A stretch of 64,000 nt of DNA, taken from Lysinibacillus xylanilyticus. GTDB lineage: Bacteria; Bacillota; Bacilli; Bacillales_A; Planococcaceae. Positions 25,566 through 34,951 of this stretch are shown here, in pieces. The translations under genes were made by a program, and so were the position numbers. Within the stretch, counting starts at the first letter, position 1. Every line of letters begins with the position of its first letter. Where the stretch lies: assembly GCF_001183605.1 (NCBI RefSeq), contig NZ_LFXJ01000005.1, positions 248,001 to 312,000 of the forward strand, given 5' to 3'. Below the pieces are notes generated by a model. It was not told the DNA's origin, did no database searches, and saw nothing but the letters and a program-made list of their open reading frames with translations.

Positions 25566-26663
25566 ATGAAACGAGAAGAAGCATTACAGCATTTTATGGA
25601 TGAATGCGTGTCAGTTCATATCAGCCGATTACAAGAGAAGGTTGATCGACAGTTTCGCCAAGAGAAGGAAATCTTACTAAAGCCAATCATTAACTCGCTT
25701 GAACAGCTGTTTGCAAATATTAAAGATCAGCAAGAGCAAGAAAGGTTAGCGTCAGTTGCCTTTATTCATTTATCATTGCTACGAACATCATTACTAGATA
25801 ACAAGTGTACTTATTTGCTAGAAGCGTATGGAGAAAAATGGTACTACGACTGGGGAGAATGCACGGCACAGTATGAAGCGGATTGGCTTAGTGAGGCGAT
25901 TATAGATTTACACAAAACGCTTGAAAAAGAAAGAAAGCCATATCTCTCCATCCAAGCAGCTGACGTTCGAGGAATTATTCAACAGACAGTGATTCTGTTT
26001 CATCAGTATATTATTCAATTGGTACGCTATCTCTTCCGTTATCAAAAAGAAAGCGTACCTGAAATAGACTTTCAACGAGCCGCGTGTTTACGATTTCGTG
26101 TCGGTGAATATAAAGGATTTAGTGAAGATGTTGCGATCATCGACGAACGAGAACGGGTGGAAGAAAATCTTGTCTCATGGTTAGAGAAAAACGAGATGGA
26201 CAAATCGTATACGTTTGAAAACTTCTCAAGCCTACAATTACAGCAAAAACACTTCAACGAAATGGACTTTTCCTATGCAAACTTCAATGGCAGTGACTTA
26301 GAAGGGGCTTCATTGAAACAAAGTGTTTGCGTCGGTACTAGTTTTGTAGATTGTAGTTTAGCGAATGTTGATTTTTCCTATGCAGGCATTCAAGATGCTG
26401 ATTTTCGAAATGCCAATTTAGCAGGTGCTAATTTTACGCATGCACAGGGAAAAACGCTGATGCTTCCCGATGACGAGGTTGCGTGTTACTTAGGTACTGA
26501 TTTCAGTAATGCGAATTTGGAAAATGCACGGTTTGAGTTTGCACAAATTGCAGGCGCCAATTTTACAGGTGCTAATTTAAAAGGAGCTACCTTCTTTAAA
26601 CGCGATCAAGAGAAGTGTCTATTTAGCCCAGACCAGATAAAAGACATTCATTGGATTCATTAA
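25566..26663 (+). CDS. Helical plus pentapeptide-repeat protein of the spike cluster
   Basis: A 365-residue protein, ATG behind GTGAGGATG, 15 bases after vgrG. Residues 1-210 are helical (QEKVDRQFRQEKEILLKPI), and from about 215 to the end come pentapeptides: FSYANFNGSDLEGASL, NVDFSYAGIQDADFRNANL, ANFTGANLKGATF. Similar proteins lie next to VgrG/PAAR genes of type VI clusters, where they are thought to be adaptors or structural. Not an obvious toxin. Function inferred from operon position. Confidence 0.65.
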   Translation: MKREEALQHFMDECVSVHISRLQEKVDRQFRQEKEILLKPIINSLEQLFANIKDQQEQERLASVAFIHLSLLRTSLLDNKCTYLLEAYGEKWYYDWGECTAQYEADWLSEAIIDLHKTLEKERKPYLSIQAADVRGIIQQTVILFHQYIIQLVRYLFRYQKESVPEIDFQRAACLRFRVGEYKGFSEDVAIIDERERVEENLVSWLEKNEMDKSYTFENFSSLQLQQKHFNEMDFSYANFNGSDLEGASLKQSVCVGTSFVDCSLANVDFSYAGIQDADFRNANLAGANFTHAQGKTLMLPDDEVACYLGTDFSNANLENARFEFAQIAGANFTGANLKGATFFKRDQEKCLFSPDQIKDIHWIH

Positions 26664-26702
26664 CTTTGAAATTAATAGAAATGATAGTTACAGGAGGAAA
26701 AG

Positions 26703-27200
26703 ATGGAGTATTTTATTCTTCGACAAGATCAAAGCATTACAAATCCAATTATTCCTTTCAAGACAGACCTCGATGATAACTTTGTCTGTTCGTCTGTGTT
26801 CGGGGAAGTAATAGAAAAAGACAATGCGATATATCTGGATTATTTAGAGAAGCCTAGAAGAATCGTGTCGGATGATTTAAAAGGATTGTTAGTGAAATAC
26901 GAGGATAACTTAGAATTTACAGCCATTGTCTTTACGGATGTGAAGAAAGGAACACAGCGTGTGCATTGGCTTATGGACATTGTAAAGAAGAACTGTATTT
27001 CCGATGAGACGATTTATTATCCAGACGGACAAATAAAGGAACTCGTAATTGACCCGAAGAAAGTGGAACTGGATTGTATTTTTCAAGTCGACGGCAAAAA
27101 GGAATCGTTCACCATCGTCAATTTAGATGTGGCAGAGAGTATGCTACGACGACCATATCTCGGGATTCAGTTGCAGCGAGTAAAACTACAAAGACGATAG
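26703..27200 (+). CDS. Small imm11-like protein of the spike cluster
   Basis: A 165-residue protein, ATG behind AGGAGGA. Segments DLEKPRRIVSDDLKG-like (YLEKPRRIVSDDLKG), WLMDIVKKNCISDETIYYP and ESMLRRPYLGIQLQRV resemble the imm11/DUF1629 fold seen in immunity proteins such as the one at 33225. Here it stands among structural genes, so it may be an accessory factor rather than immunity to a specific toxin. The match is by eye and tentative. Confidence 0.45.
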   Translation: MEYFILRQDQSITNPIIPFKTDLDDNFVCSSVFGEVIEKDNAIYLDYLEKPRRIVSDDLKGLLVKYEDNLEFTAIVFTDVKKGTQRVHWLMDIVKKNCISDETIYYPDGQIKELVIDPKKVELDCIFQVDGKKESFTIVNLDVAESMLRRPYLGIQLQRVKLQRR

Positions 27201-27277
27201 ATCATTCTAATAAATCATTCCAAAACACTGTCATAGTTTGAGACATTGTTCAATCGATACGAAAGGAAGGATATCTA

Positions 27278-27676
27278 ATGGCTCAAGTTGTAGAAAGTTT
27301 GGAAACAGAAGGTTCGGAACAGGAGCAATTTAGTTATGTGGTACATGGAGCAATCATTTCTTGTGAGTTTGGAAGCCATCTCAATTATTTAAATTTGCCG
27401 AAAGACCATGGCGTTTATATTAAAGAGAAAGCCGTCATGAATGTAGGGGATCGAAACCCTGACAACATCCCAACCTTTGGTGTTTGTTTACAGTTGCAAA
27501 AGCCATGTACACCAACATGTTCCATTGATTGGATGGAAGGAATGGAAAATGTCAATATCGAGGGGAAGCAAGCGTTATTAAGCCGCTGTCATACCCAATG
27601 CTCAGCAGGTGGAGGCAAAATCGAAATTATTCATGACGGACAAGAGGAAGTAGAAATACCGAAACAAGGTTTTTAA
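27278..27676 (+). CDS. DUF4280 PAAR-like tip protein
   Basis: A 132-residue protein with the DUF4280 layout: YVVHGAIISCEFGS with C29, a central FGVCLQLQKPCTPTCSI and a C-terminal SRCHTQCSAGGGKIEI. DUF4280 is a PAAR-like sharpening cone whose Cys/His residues likely bind a metal at the tip of a VgrG needle. It stands directly before the VgrG-Rhs fusion, which lacks its own PAAR. Start ATG follows AAAGGAAGG. Confidence 0.8.
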   Translation: MAQVVESLETEGSEQEQFSYVVHGAIISCEFGSHLNYLNLPKDHGVYIKEKAVMNVGDRNPDNIPTFGVCLQLQKPCTPTCSIDWMEGMENVNIEGKQALLSRCHTQCSAGGGKIEIIHDGQEEVEIPKQGF

Positions 27677-27706
27677 AAGACGAGGTTGATTGAAAGGAGG
27701 TAAGTA

Positions 27707-30700
27707 ATGAAATCGCTAGAAGAAAAGGAAGTACACATGGTTAGTACGTATGAGGATCTTGTGCTCGAATGGCCTTATCCACTTATTCATTTAGATAAAC
27801 TAACTATCAAACATAAGGGCAATGACCATGCGAGGTTGTACTTTACGGGAATGATCGCTGAAGAGCAAGCGCAAAAGTATATTCAGCGGGTCAATCATAC
27901 AGATGAAGTGGTTGTGAAATTTGGACGAGAAAGTGCCATATTGTTCTCAGGAAGAATTGAAAATGCAGAGTTGCAGGCATCACAAGGAGTGCACTATGTC
28001 TCCGTTGAGGCTGTATCATTTACTGCAGATATGGATATTGCGAAGCGCTCACGTTCTTTTCAAGATGCCAATATGACGTATGTGCAATTAATAAATCACA
28101 TCGTGAAAGCCTATCCTAACGGGGATTACATCGACCAAGCTTCTAACGGTCAAGCTATTGGTAGTATCGCGATTCAATACTTAGAAACAGATTGGGAATT
28201 TATTAAAAGAATGGCCTCTCATTTGCACGCCGTTGTTTTTCCAGATTTAAAAGGAAAAGGTGCTCGATTCTGGCTTGGTACACCTCAAAGTAGGAAAAGC
28301 ATAACGATTGACCATCTGCCGTCTACATTACGTATGGACGTCGATGCGTATCGCTTGATTACTGAAAATGATGGTACGGATGTGAGTGAAGCCGATTATA
28401 CATTTTGTGAGTTTGAAAGCACGGAGCCCCATGAGTTGGGCACGTTGGTGCAATTCAAGGGAAGTTCCTATGTCGTAACGGTTAGAGAAACCCATCTTGA
28501 TGGGGGTGTGTTGAAGTTTCAATATACTGCCCAACCAGAGAAAAGTATTCGTCAGCGATTGGCACGCAATTTAGACCTCATTGGTGCAGCATTTACAGGA
28601 AAAATCATTGATGTTACGCAAAACACCGTTAAAATTCATTTAGATATAGATAAAAGCCAGGATCAAGCAAAAGCACATTGGTTTGCTTATTCAGCAGATG
28701 CCAATGGCGTTATGTATTTAATGCCCCAAATAGGTGCACGTGCCCAATTGCATTTCCCTAGTGCAGTTGAAGAAGAAGCCATCGTTATCAGCTCGGTGCG
28801 TGTGAGTCCAGCCACACCAGAGGGCGGGCAAAAGCAGACGAAGAAAATGGCGGACACTACCGTTAAATCATTGGCGACTAATGTTGGGAAAGATGTGACA
28901 TTAGGTGTTGGTGATATTACCTTTAGTGCAGTAGATGGTGTCTTGGACTTAAAGATGGATGATGGGGATGGCGTAACATTTCAAAGTAACAGTACCATCA
29001 TGCTAGCTGCGGATGAAACACTCGAAATTAGTGGAATGAAAGAGCTTGCCGTAGAGGCGGAAGAATGGATTGCGATATCAGCGAAGGAACAAAGTCATGT
29101 GATAATGGCCGCTGACACACAATTAATTAGTACGCTCATTGATCAAGAAGGTATAGAGAAGCAAAGCCAGCCACCGAAGTTAAATGAAGAAGCAATCGAA
29201 GCTACAACGAAAGTTGACTTAATCTTCCCGCAAAAGGCAGAAGAGAAGAAAGAGAAAAAAGGCTGGTTTAGTAGTTTAGTAGATGGCGTAAGTGCAGCAT
29301 TGGATGTTGCTGGATTTATTCCTGTCATAGGTACATTTGCAGATATTGCGAATGCAGGTATTAGCTTGGCAAGAGGGAATTACATGGATGCAGCCATGAA
29401 CTTAGTAGGCGCGGTCCCATTAGTTGGTGATGCCGCGAAAGCAGCCTACAAGGTAAAAAAAGGGGCAAAACTCTTAGATAAAGCTGCTGATGCCGCAAAA
29501 GGTGCTGATAAGGCAATAGATGCTTCAAAAGCTTTAGCAAAAGGGATGAAGGCAGCTTATCCGAAAGTATCTAAAACGTTAGATGCAGTAAAGGGACTAG
29601 CGGAACTAGCTAACAAAGCGTCTAAGGCTGTGAAGACGGCAGCAGATAAAGTTGTCTCATCCATGGATGAATTGCTTGCTGCGTCGAAGGTAGTAGACGG
29701 TATGAAAGCTATGGCCAAAACTGGGCTAACGAAACTTAATCATGGGGTATTAAAGAAATTTAATTGTACACAAGGGTTAAGTAAAAAATTCTGTAAAAGA
29801 GGATTTGAGCCTGTTGATTTAATCACAGGGCGTATGATTTATGAAGGCATCGACTTTGAACTACCTGGACCTATCCCACTATCATGGGAACGTGCTTGGT
29901 ACAGTGATAGTAGCCGGATTGGCTTGTCAGGTCATGGTATGCACTTTACATACGATCTAGCCTTAGAGATTTTTGAAGAAGAAGACCTGATTGGGATAGT
30001 TGTGACGGATGGTCGCGCAGCAGGGTTTCCAATTTTACCAATAAACTTGCCGTATTTTAACAAACGAGAAAGAATGACCTTAACAAATACAGGCAAGGAG
30101 TATCATTTATTTGAGCATGATACACGATTGATTTATGTATTTGAACAAACAACAGAAACAACATACCGTTTAAAAGAAGTAAGAAATGAGCAAGCCCATC
30201 ATATTCAATTTGCCTATAACCTTAAAGGCTTCCTATCTCAAGTAACGGACAGTGTGGGTAGAGTGCTCGAGGTTACGACCAATGAGGCAGGTAGAATGAC
30301 AGAAGTTGCCCTACGTAACCAGATGAGTCGTGAAGTCTTAGTTCGTTATGTTTACAATGATGTGCAAGATTTAATCGAAATCCAAGATGCGTTAGGGCAA
30401 AGTACACATATTAAATATGTTAATCATTTAATGATGCAAAAAACGGATCGCAATAAAAATAGCTTCTTCTGGCGCTATGATGGCCCAACTACAGGTGCAC
30501 GAGTCATCAAAACATGGGGAGATGGCAATGTCCTTGCAGGGGAGCTTGCATATCACGAAGGCTATAACGAAATTACGAATAGTTTAGGTCATATGAGTTA
30601 TTATTATTTCAACGAAGATAATCTCTGTACGAAAATAGTTCATCCAGATGGTAGTGAAGTTAGCTATCAATATAATGAGGACTTTGAATTACTGCAAGAA

Positions 30701-33205
30701 GTAGATGAAGATGGTCGTGTCACGGCATATAGCTATGATGAATGGGCAAATCCAGTGACGATTACTTTTGCAGATGGTAGTACTTTATCCTCTCAGTATG
30801 ATGAAAAAGATAGACCGATTCAGGCTGTAAACGCAGAGGGCGGAAGTCGTCAATGGATTTATAATGAAGATGGGACATTACAGGAAAATATTTTAGAAGA
30901 TGGAACGAAAACAGAATTTTCCTATAATGAGCAATATTTAATTAAAACTGTGACAAATGCGCAAGGCCATGTGGTAAGCTTAGCTTATGATGCTGATCTG
31001 AACCTGTGTCAAGTGACATTGCCAGACGGAACGAGTTCGACATGGGCGTATGACCGTCGTGGTAACTGCACATCAACGACAAATCCGCTAGGGGCCACGG
31101 AGAAGTTCCATTATGATAATTTGAATCGCCTTGTACGAGTAAATCTATCAGATGGTAACGACGTTCAAATGAAGTACAATGCCTATGAAGATATAGTTTT
31201 GGCAAAAGATAATCATACGCAAGTAGCCTTTGATTACACCATTCTTGGCAGTTTAATATCCCGAGAACAAGGTGGGAAGAAGGTCAAATTCGCCTATGAT
31301 ACAGAGGAGCAGTTAAACGCAATATTCAATGAAAAAGGCGAAGCATATCAGTTTGAACGTGATATGAAAGGGAATATCATTAAAGAAATCGGCTTTGATG
31401 AGATGGAAAGAAAGTATGAGCGAAGTCTGGCAGGATTAGTTCAGAGAATTCAACGTCCGGGTGATCGTTGGACAGCGTATCAACATGATAATTTAGGGAA
31501 TGTCATTCGATCTGACTACTATGATGGTACCTGGGAAACGTTTGGCTATGACAAAAGTGGTTCGTTAGTTGAGACTGAAAATGAGCATATGACCGTAAAG
31601 CTAGAGCGAGACCCATCTGGACAAGTAATCAAGGAATGGCAGAATGACCATTGGATTGCGAGTAGCTATGATGAATTAGGCAACCGTTCACAGATTACGA
31701 GTAGTTTAGGTGCAGAAATCGATGTCGTTCGTGATGAAATGGGCAATGTGTCGCAAATCACGGCTTCTCGCTCAGAGCAAGTCCATTGGACAGCATCAAT
31801 GCAGTACAATGAACTCGGTCAAGAGATTGAGAGAATCTTACCAGGGGATGTCATAAGCAAATGGCAGTATGATGTGACGGGTAGACCGACACACCATCGA
31901 ATAAATAGTCAAAACCGCGATACACGAAGAAGAGTATATAATTGGGACGCCAATCACCGCTTACGAAGCATGGTAAACGAGTTAACGGGTGTAAAAGTCA
32001 CTTATGGTTATGATGAATTTAGTAACCTTGTCTGGTCCAATCAAGGCGGTCAATTTGACTTCTTACACCGTAGTGTCGATGATGTCGGGAATTTGTATGA
32101 AACGAAAGAAAAGACAGATCGTGTCTATGGTGCCGGCAGCAGATTGCTTGAAACGAGAAAGGCCACATTCTCTTATGATGATGAAGGGAATCTCGTTAAG
32201 AAAGTTGAAAAGAACGGTGATACTTGGAAGTACGAATATAACGGAAATGGCATGATGTCTAAGGTTATCAAACCAGACAACACAGAAGTTACTTTCAAGT
32301 ATGACTCGCTAGGTAGAAGAATAGAGAAAAGTTCTGACGAAAAAACAACTAAAACCGTGTGGGATGGAAATATTATTCTACATGAGTATTTAGTTAATTA
32401 TTCAGCTAAACTAGAAAATGAAAGTCTAGTCACATGGATTTTTAATGATGGGAACGTACCTTCAGCTAAAATTACGAATGAAGGCAACTACAGCATTATT
32501 AGTGACTATCTAGGAACTCCCGTTGAAGCCTATGATGAACAAGGTGATAGGGTTTGGTCAGCTGAGCTTGATATCTACGGTAAAGTGAATGAATTTACAG
32601 GTGAGAAAGACTTCATTCCATTCCGTTATCAAGGGCAGTATGAAGATGTAGAAATAGGATTATATTATAATCGATTCCGATATTACGACCCGGAACAAGG
32701 GAATTATACTCAAGTAGATCCGATTGGCCTTGCTGGTGGAAACCCTACTTTGTATGGATATGTAAATGATCCAAATAGATGGATAGATATATTTGGATTA
32801 AGCAAAGGTTCTACAGCACTAGATAAATCATTAGGAGGAATAAAAGGAGATGGAATGCAAGCACATCATCTTATACCTGAGTTAACATGGGATCGATATG
32901 CTAATTTCTTAGATAGTATTGGGTTACCAAGAGAAATGAGAGATCATTTTACAAATGGATTATTAATGTCAGATAGCCCTGCAAATGCAAAAAATCATGG
33001 GCAAAAAGTGTACCACAGATCAAGACATCGTAACTATACCGAGATGTTGGAGACAAAGTTAGATAAAATATACAAAAAGTTTGAAAATGAGAGTATTAAT
33101 GCAAAACAAGCAAAACAGTATGTTGAATCTCTACAAAGAAGTCAAAGAAAGAAAATCATTTCTGGAAAAATAAAAACTAAAACACCTTGTGGTAGATTAT
33201 CATAA
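27707..33205 (+). CDS. VgrG-Rhs polymorphic toxin with AHH nuclease tip
   Basis: An 1832-residue fusion with a very strong AAAGGAGG ribosome site. Order: gp27/VgrG fold 1-280 (QYLETDWEFIKRMASHLHA), OB-fold from 287, VgrG tail, hydrophobic pretoxin segment about 519-620 (SAALDVAGFIPVIGTFAD), DUF6531 from 700 (VDLITGRMIYEGIDFELPGP), YD/RHS repeats 790-1600 that should form a closed shell, core end FRYYDP...QVDPIGL at 1655-1675, and a tip of about 150 residues with AHH (1719-1721) and NHGQKVYHRSRHRNY. AHH is an HNH/EndoVII-type nuclease. Delivery would be on a spike; target cells are not evident. Confidence 0.88.
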   Translation: MKSLEEKEVHMVSTYEDLVLEWPYPLIHLDKLTIKHKGNDHARLYFTGMIAEEQAQKYIQRVNHTDEVVVKFGRESAILFSGRIENAELQASQGVHYVSVEAVSFTADMDIAKRSRSFQDANMTYVQLINHIVKAYPNGDYIDQASNGQAIGSIAIQYLETDWEFIKRMASHLHAVVFPDLKGKGARFWLGTPQSRKSITIDHLPSTLRMDVDAYRLITENDGTDVSEADYTFCEFESTEPHELGTLVQFKGSSYVVTVRETHLDGGVLKFQYTAQPEKSIRQRLARNLDLIGAAFTGKIIDVTQNTVKIHLDIDKSQDQAKAHWFAYSADANGVMYLMPQIGARAQLHFPSAVEEEAIVISSVRVSPATPEGGQKQTKKMADTTVKSLATNVGKDVTLGVGDITFSAVDGVLDLKMDDGDGVTFQSNSTIMLAADETLEISGMKELAVEAEEWIAISAKEQSHVIMAADTQLISTLIDQEGIEKQSQPPKLNEEAIEATTKVDLIFPQKAEEKKEKKGWFSSLVDGVSAALDVAGFIPVIGTFADIANAGISLARGNYMDAAMNLVGAVPLVGDAAKAAYKVKKGAKLLDKAADAAKGADKAIDASKALAKGMKAAYPKVSKTLDAVKGLAELANKASKAVKTAADKVVSSMDELLAASKVVDGMKAMAKTGLTKLNHGVLKKFNCTQGLSKKFCKRGFEPVDLITGRMIYEGIDFELPGPIPLSWERAWYSDSSRIGLSGHGMHFTYDLALEIFEEEDLIGIVVTDGRAAGFPILPINLPYFNKRERMTLTNTGKEYHLFEHDTRLIYVFEQTTETTYRLKEVRNEQAHHIQFAYNLKGFLSQVTDSVGRVLEVTTNEAGRMTEVALRNQMSREVLVRYVYNDVQDLIEIQDALGQSTHIKYVNHLMMQKTDRNKNSFFWRYDGPTTGARVIKTWGDGNVLAGELAYHEGYNEITNSLGHMSYYYFNEDNLCTKIVHPDGSEVSYQYNEDFELLQEVDEDGRVTAYSYDEWANPVTITFADGSTLSSQYDEKDRPIQAVNAEGGSRQWIYNEDGTLQENILEDGTKTEFSYNEQYLIKTVTNAQGHVVSLAYDADLNLCQVTLPDGTSSTWAYDRRGNCTSTTNPLGATEKFHYDNLNRLVRVNLSDGNDVQMKYNAYEDIVLAKDNHTQVAFDYTILGSLISREQGGKKVKFAYDTEEQLNAIFNEKGEAYQFERDMKGNIIKEIGFDEMERKYERSLAGLVQRIQRPGDRWTAYQHDNLGNVIRSDYYDGTWETFGYDKSGSLVETENEHMTVKLERDPSGQVIKEWQNDHWIASSYDELGNRSQITSSLGAEIDVVRDEMGNVSQITASRSEQVHWTASMQYNELGQEIERILPGDVISKWQYDVTGRPTHHRINSQNRDTRRRVYNWDANHRLRSMVNELTGVKVTYGYDEFSNLVWSNQGGQFDFLHRSVDDVGNLYETKEKTDRVYGAGSRLLETRKATFSYDDEGNLVKKVEKNGDTWKYEYNGNGMMSKVIKPDNTEVTFKYDSLGRRIEKSSDEKTTKTVWDGNIILHEYLVNYSAKLENESLVTWIFNDGNVPSAKITNEGNYSIISDYLGTPVEAYDEQGDRVWSAELDIYGKVNEFTGEKDFIPFRYQGQYEDVEIGLYYNRFRYYDPEQGNYTQVDPIGLAGGNPTLYGYVNDPNRWIDIFGLSKGSTALDKSLGGIKGDGMQAHHLIPELTWDRYANFLDSIGLPREMRDHFTNGLLMSDSPANAKNHGQKVYHRSRHRNYTEMLETKLDKIYKKFENESINAKQAKQYVESLQRSQRKKIISGKIKTKTPCGRLS

Positions 33206-33224
33206 ATGAAAGAGAGTGTTGTTA

Positions 33225-33839
33225 ATGGAAAATATTTATGCAATTTTTAAAAAGAAAGAGAAGTCATGCCCTACTTTATTAGAGGGGATATTGCATACGG
33301 AATTCTTTGAAAAAGATCCATTTGAAGCAAGAAAATCTGATGCTGGGGAATGGAGAACCACAAAAAATATAAAAACAGAATTACCTAAAGAGTTATGGTT
33401 TGTTTCAAAGGATAGAAATTATGCGTTTGATTTGAGATGGGATAGTCAAGGTTTTTTCATAACATCAGAATTTCTAAATTTATTATTAAAATTTGGAATC
33501 AATAATTTTCAATACACTAAATTGCACATGGTTAACAGGCAAAATGAAAGTATATCGTCAAAGGAATATTATTATGTGCGATTTTATGATAGGTTAGAAG
33601 ATGTAATAGATATGGAGAAATCAAATATTGAATTTTATAGGCAAGATGGTAGTATAAAAAAAATATGGGATTTACAGCTGAAAAAATCAAATACTCTTTC
33701 AGATGTTTTTCTAATAAATAATACTAGTCTTTCAAGTATATTGTTTTGTTCAGAAGAATTTAAAAAAGAAGCTGAAAAACTTAAATTGAAAGGTATTGCC
33801 TTTGTTCCTTCAAATGAAGCTGATGTGTATAAACCATAA
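33225..33839 (+). CDS. Immunity protein for the AHH tip (Imm43/imm11-like)
   Basis: Start set at ATG 33225 (204 residues), GAGAGTG upstream; TTG 33216 is an alternative. It begins 20 bases after the toxin stop. Features: GILHTEFFEKDPFE, ELPKELWFVSKDR and the closing KLKLKGIAFVPSNEA, which resembles the imm11/Imm43 (DUF1629-like) C-terminus. It should be the cytoplasmic antidote for the active AHH nuclease. A frameshifted paralogue lies at 43821-44434, sharing 179 identical bases at the 3' end. Confidence 0.8.
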   Translation: MENIYAIFKKKEKSCPTLLEGILHTEFFEKDPFEARKSDAGEWRTTKNIKTELPKELWFVSKDRNYAFDLRWDSQGFFITSEFLNLLLKFGINNFQYTKLHMVNRQNESISSKEYYYVRFYDRLEDVIDMEKSNIEFYRQDGSIKKIWDLQLKKSNTLSDVFLINNTSLSSILFCSEEFKKEAEKLKLKGIAFVPSNEADVYKP

Positions 33840-33920
33840 TAATGTAGAGATTATTACTCAGAAAAAGTGTTTTTTAAAACTAAGTAATAACTATTTTTCT
33901 AGTTAAACGCTAGGGGGTAA
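33742..33920 (+). repeat. 179-base identical repeat, copy 1
   Basis: Identical by eye to 44337-44515. It spans the last 98 bases of the immunity gene and 81 bases of following non-coding DNA. Recent duplication or gene conversion. Confidence 0.85.
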
Positions 33921-34003
33921 CTTGTATTTATCTTAGTTAGTTTTTAAGATATGAAATTAATACTCGGTGGTTATTCTTGGAGTAAAATTTAAACCTAAAT
34001 AAA

Positions 34004-34053
34004 AAGAGTAGCATGAATCTTAGAAATCGGATTTTATTGCTACTCCTTTTTTG
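34004..34053 (+). terminator. GAGTAGCA-type cassette terminator 1
   Basis: GAGTAGCA (34006-34013) pairs with TGCTACTC (34038-34045), then a T run. First of four related hairpins that end toxin/immunity cassettes. Confidence 0.8.
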
Positions 34054-34139
34054 TGAAGGAAATTTATTTAATAAATGTTTTTCAAAAATAAACATTACAT
34101 GGTATCCTTTACAATTCTATTAATTCAGATGCAACTTAG

Positions 34140-34190
34140 TGGAAACCGGGAATCAATAATGTTGCTATGTTAAAAGGAAGACTTGATTAA
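34140..34190 (+). pseudogene. Toxin 3' stub
   Basis: A start-less frame WKPGINNVAMLKGRLD then TAA, 59 bases before the next immunity gene. Too short for a family call. Confidence 0.4.
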
Positions 34191-34249
34191 TTATAAGTAA
34201 AGCTAAATGGGAAAATAAAATCTAGAAAAGTCCTAAGGGGGAAAGAATT

Positions 34250-34717
34250 ATGCAAGAAAATTGGTTAATTCATGAGGATAATCTTAAGGTTCGTAAATTA
34301 AAAAATGAAGAAATGGATGAAATTAGAAGCTTATCTGTTTTGAGTCAGGAAAAATTAAAAATAGTAGATATTGATGATTATTTAATGTCACTCGACAATA
34401 TTAAATTAGCGTTGTCTCATTATAGAGATAATAAATTAATAGACGAAGAAGTTGAAGAAATAGCATTTGAAATTGGTTCATTATATGGATCCATTCTAGA
34501 AAAAAAATACGGTTGGAAGTGGAGGCATATAGAGAAAAATGATAATAGGGGCTATTGTGTAGTCTCTGAGGATGAAAAGTATTGTTGTCCTGTGCATAAC
34601 TATATCTATACCATTTTGACTGATACAGAGAAAAGTAACAATGTTAAGTTATTGTTTAATATGTTGGAAGTTATTCATAAGGAGAAGGTGAGTGGCTTAT
34701 ATAATTTTATTAGTTAA
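34250..34717 (+). CDS. Orphan immunity protein
   Basis: A 155-residue acidic protein, ATG behind AAGGGGGAAAG. VEEIAFEIGSLYGSILEKKY then GWKWRHIEKNDNRGYCVVS recalls DUF3806-like proteins, though weakly. It follows a toxin stub and ends at a perfect 16-bp hairpin, so it forms one cassette whose toxin is almost deleted. Confidence 0.5.
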   Translation: MQENWLIHEDNLKVRKLKNEEMDEIRSLSVLSQEKLKIVDIDDYLMSLDNIKLALSHYRDNKLIDEEVEEIAFEIGSLYGSILEKKYGWKWRHIEKNDNRGYCVVSEDEKYCCPVHNYIYTILTDTEKSNNVKLLFNMLEVIHKEKVSGLYNFIS

Positions 34718-34759
34718 GAACTTATTATTATACTATTAGTATTTATTTTAACTTTCAAA

Positions 34760-34806
34760 ACATATGTAAAGGAGAATTCAAAAGATCTCCTTTACATATG
34801 TTTTTG
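34760..34806 (+). terminator. Rho-independent terminator
   Basis: Perfect 16-bp stem ACATATGTAAAGGAGA (34760-34775) with TCTCCTTTACATATGT (34786-34801), then T5. A shorter relative with the same ATATGTGTTTTTGTTAG ending lies at 46152-46199. Confidence 0.9.
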
Positions 34807-34951
34807 TTAGGAATGGGTTTGTTTTTTGTGTAATTATTATCCCTTTTCGTCTAGATCAAGACTTTTTTGACATGAGAACCCAAAACAGCTAGTAGTTTTA
34901 ATCTTAAATGGTCTATAGCTAACTAACTATTCGACATGAGACATTGAAATG

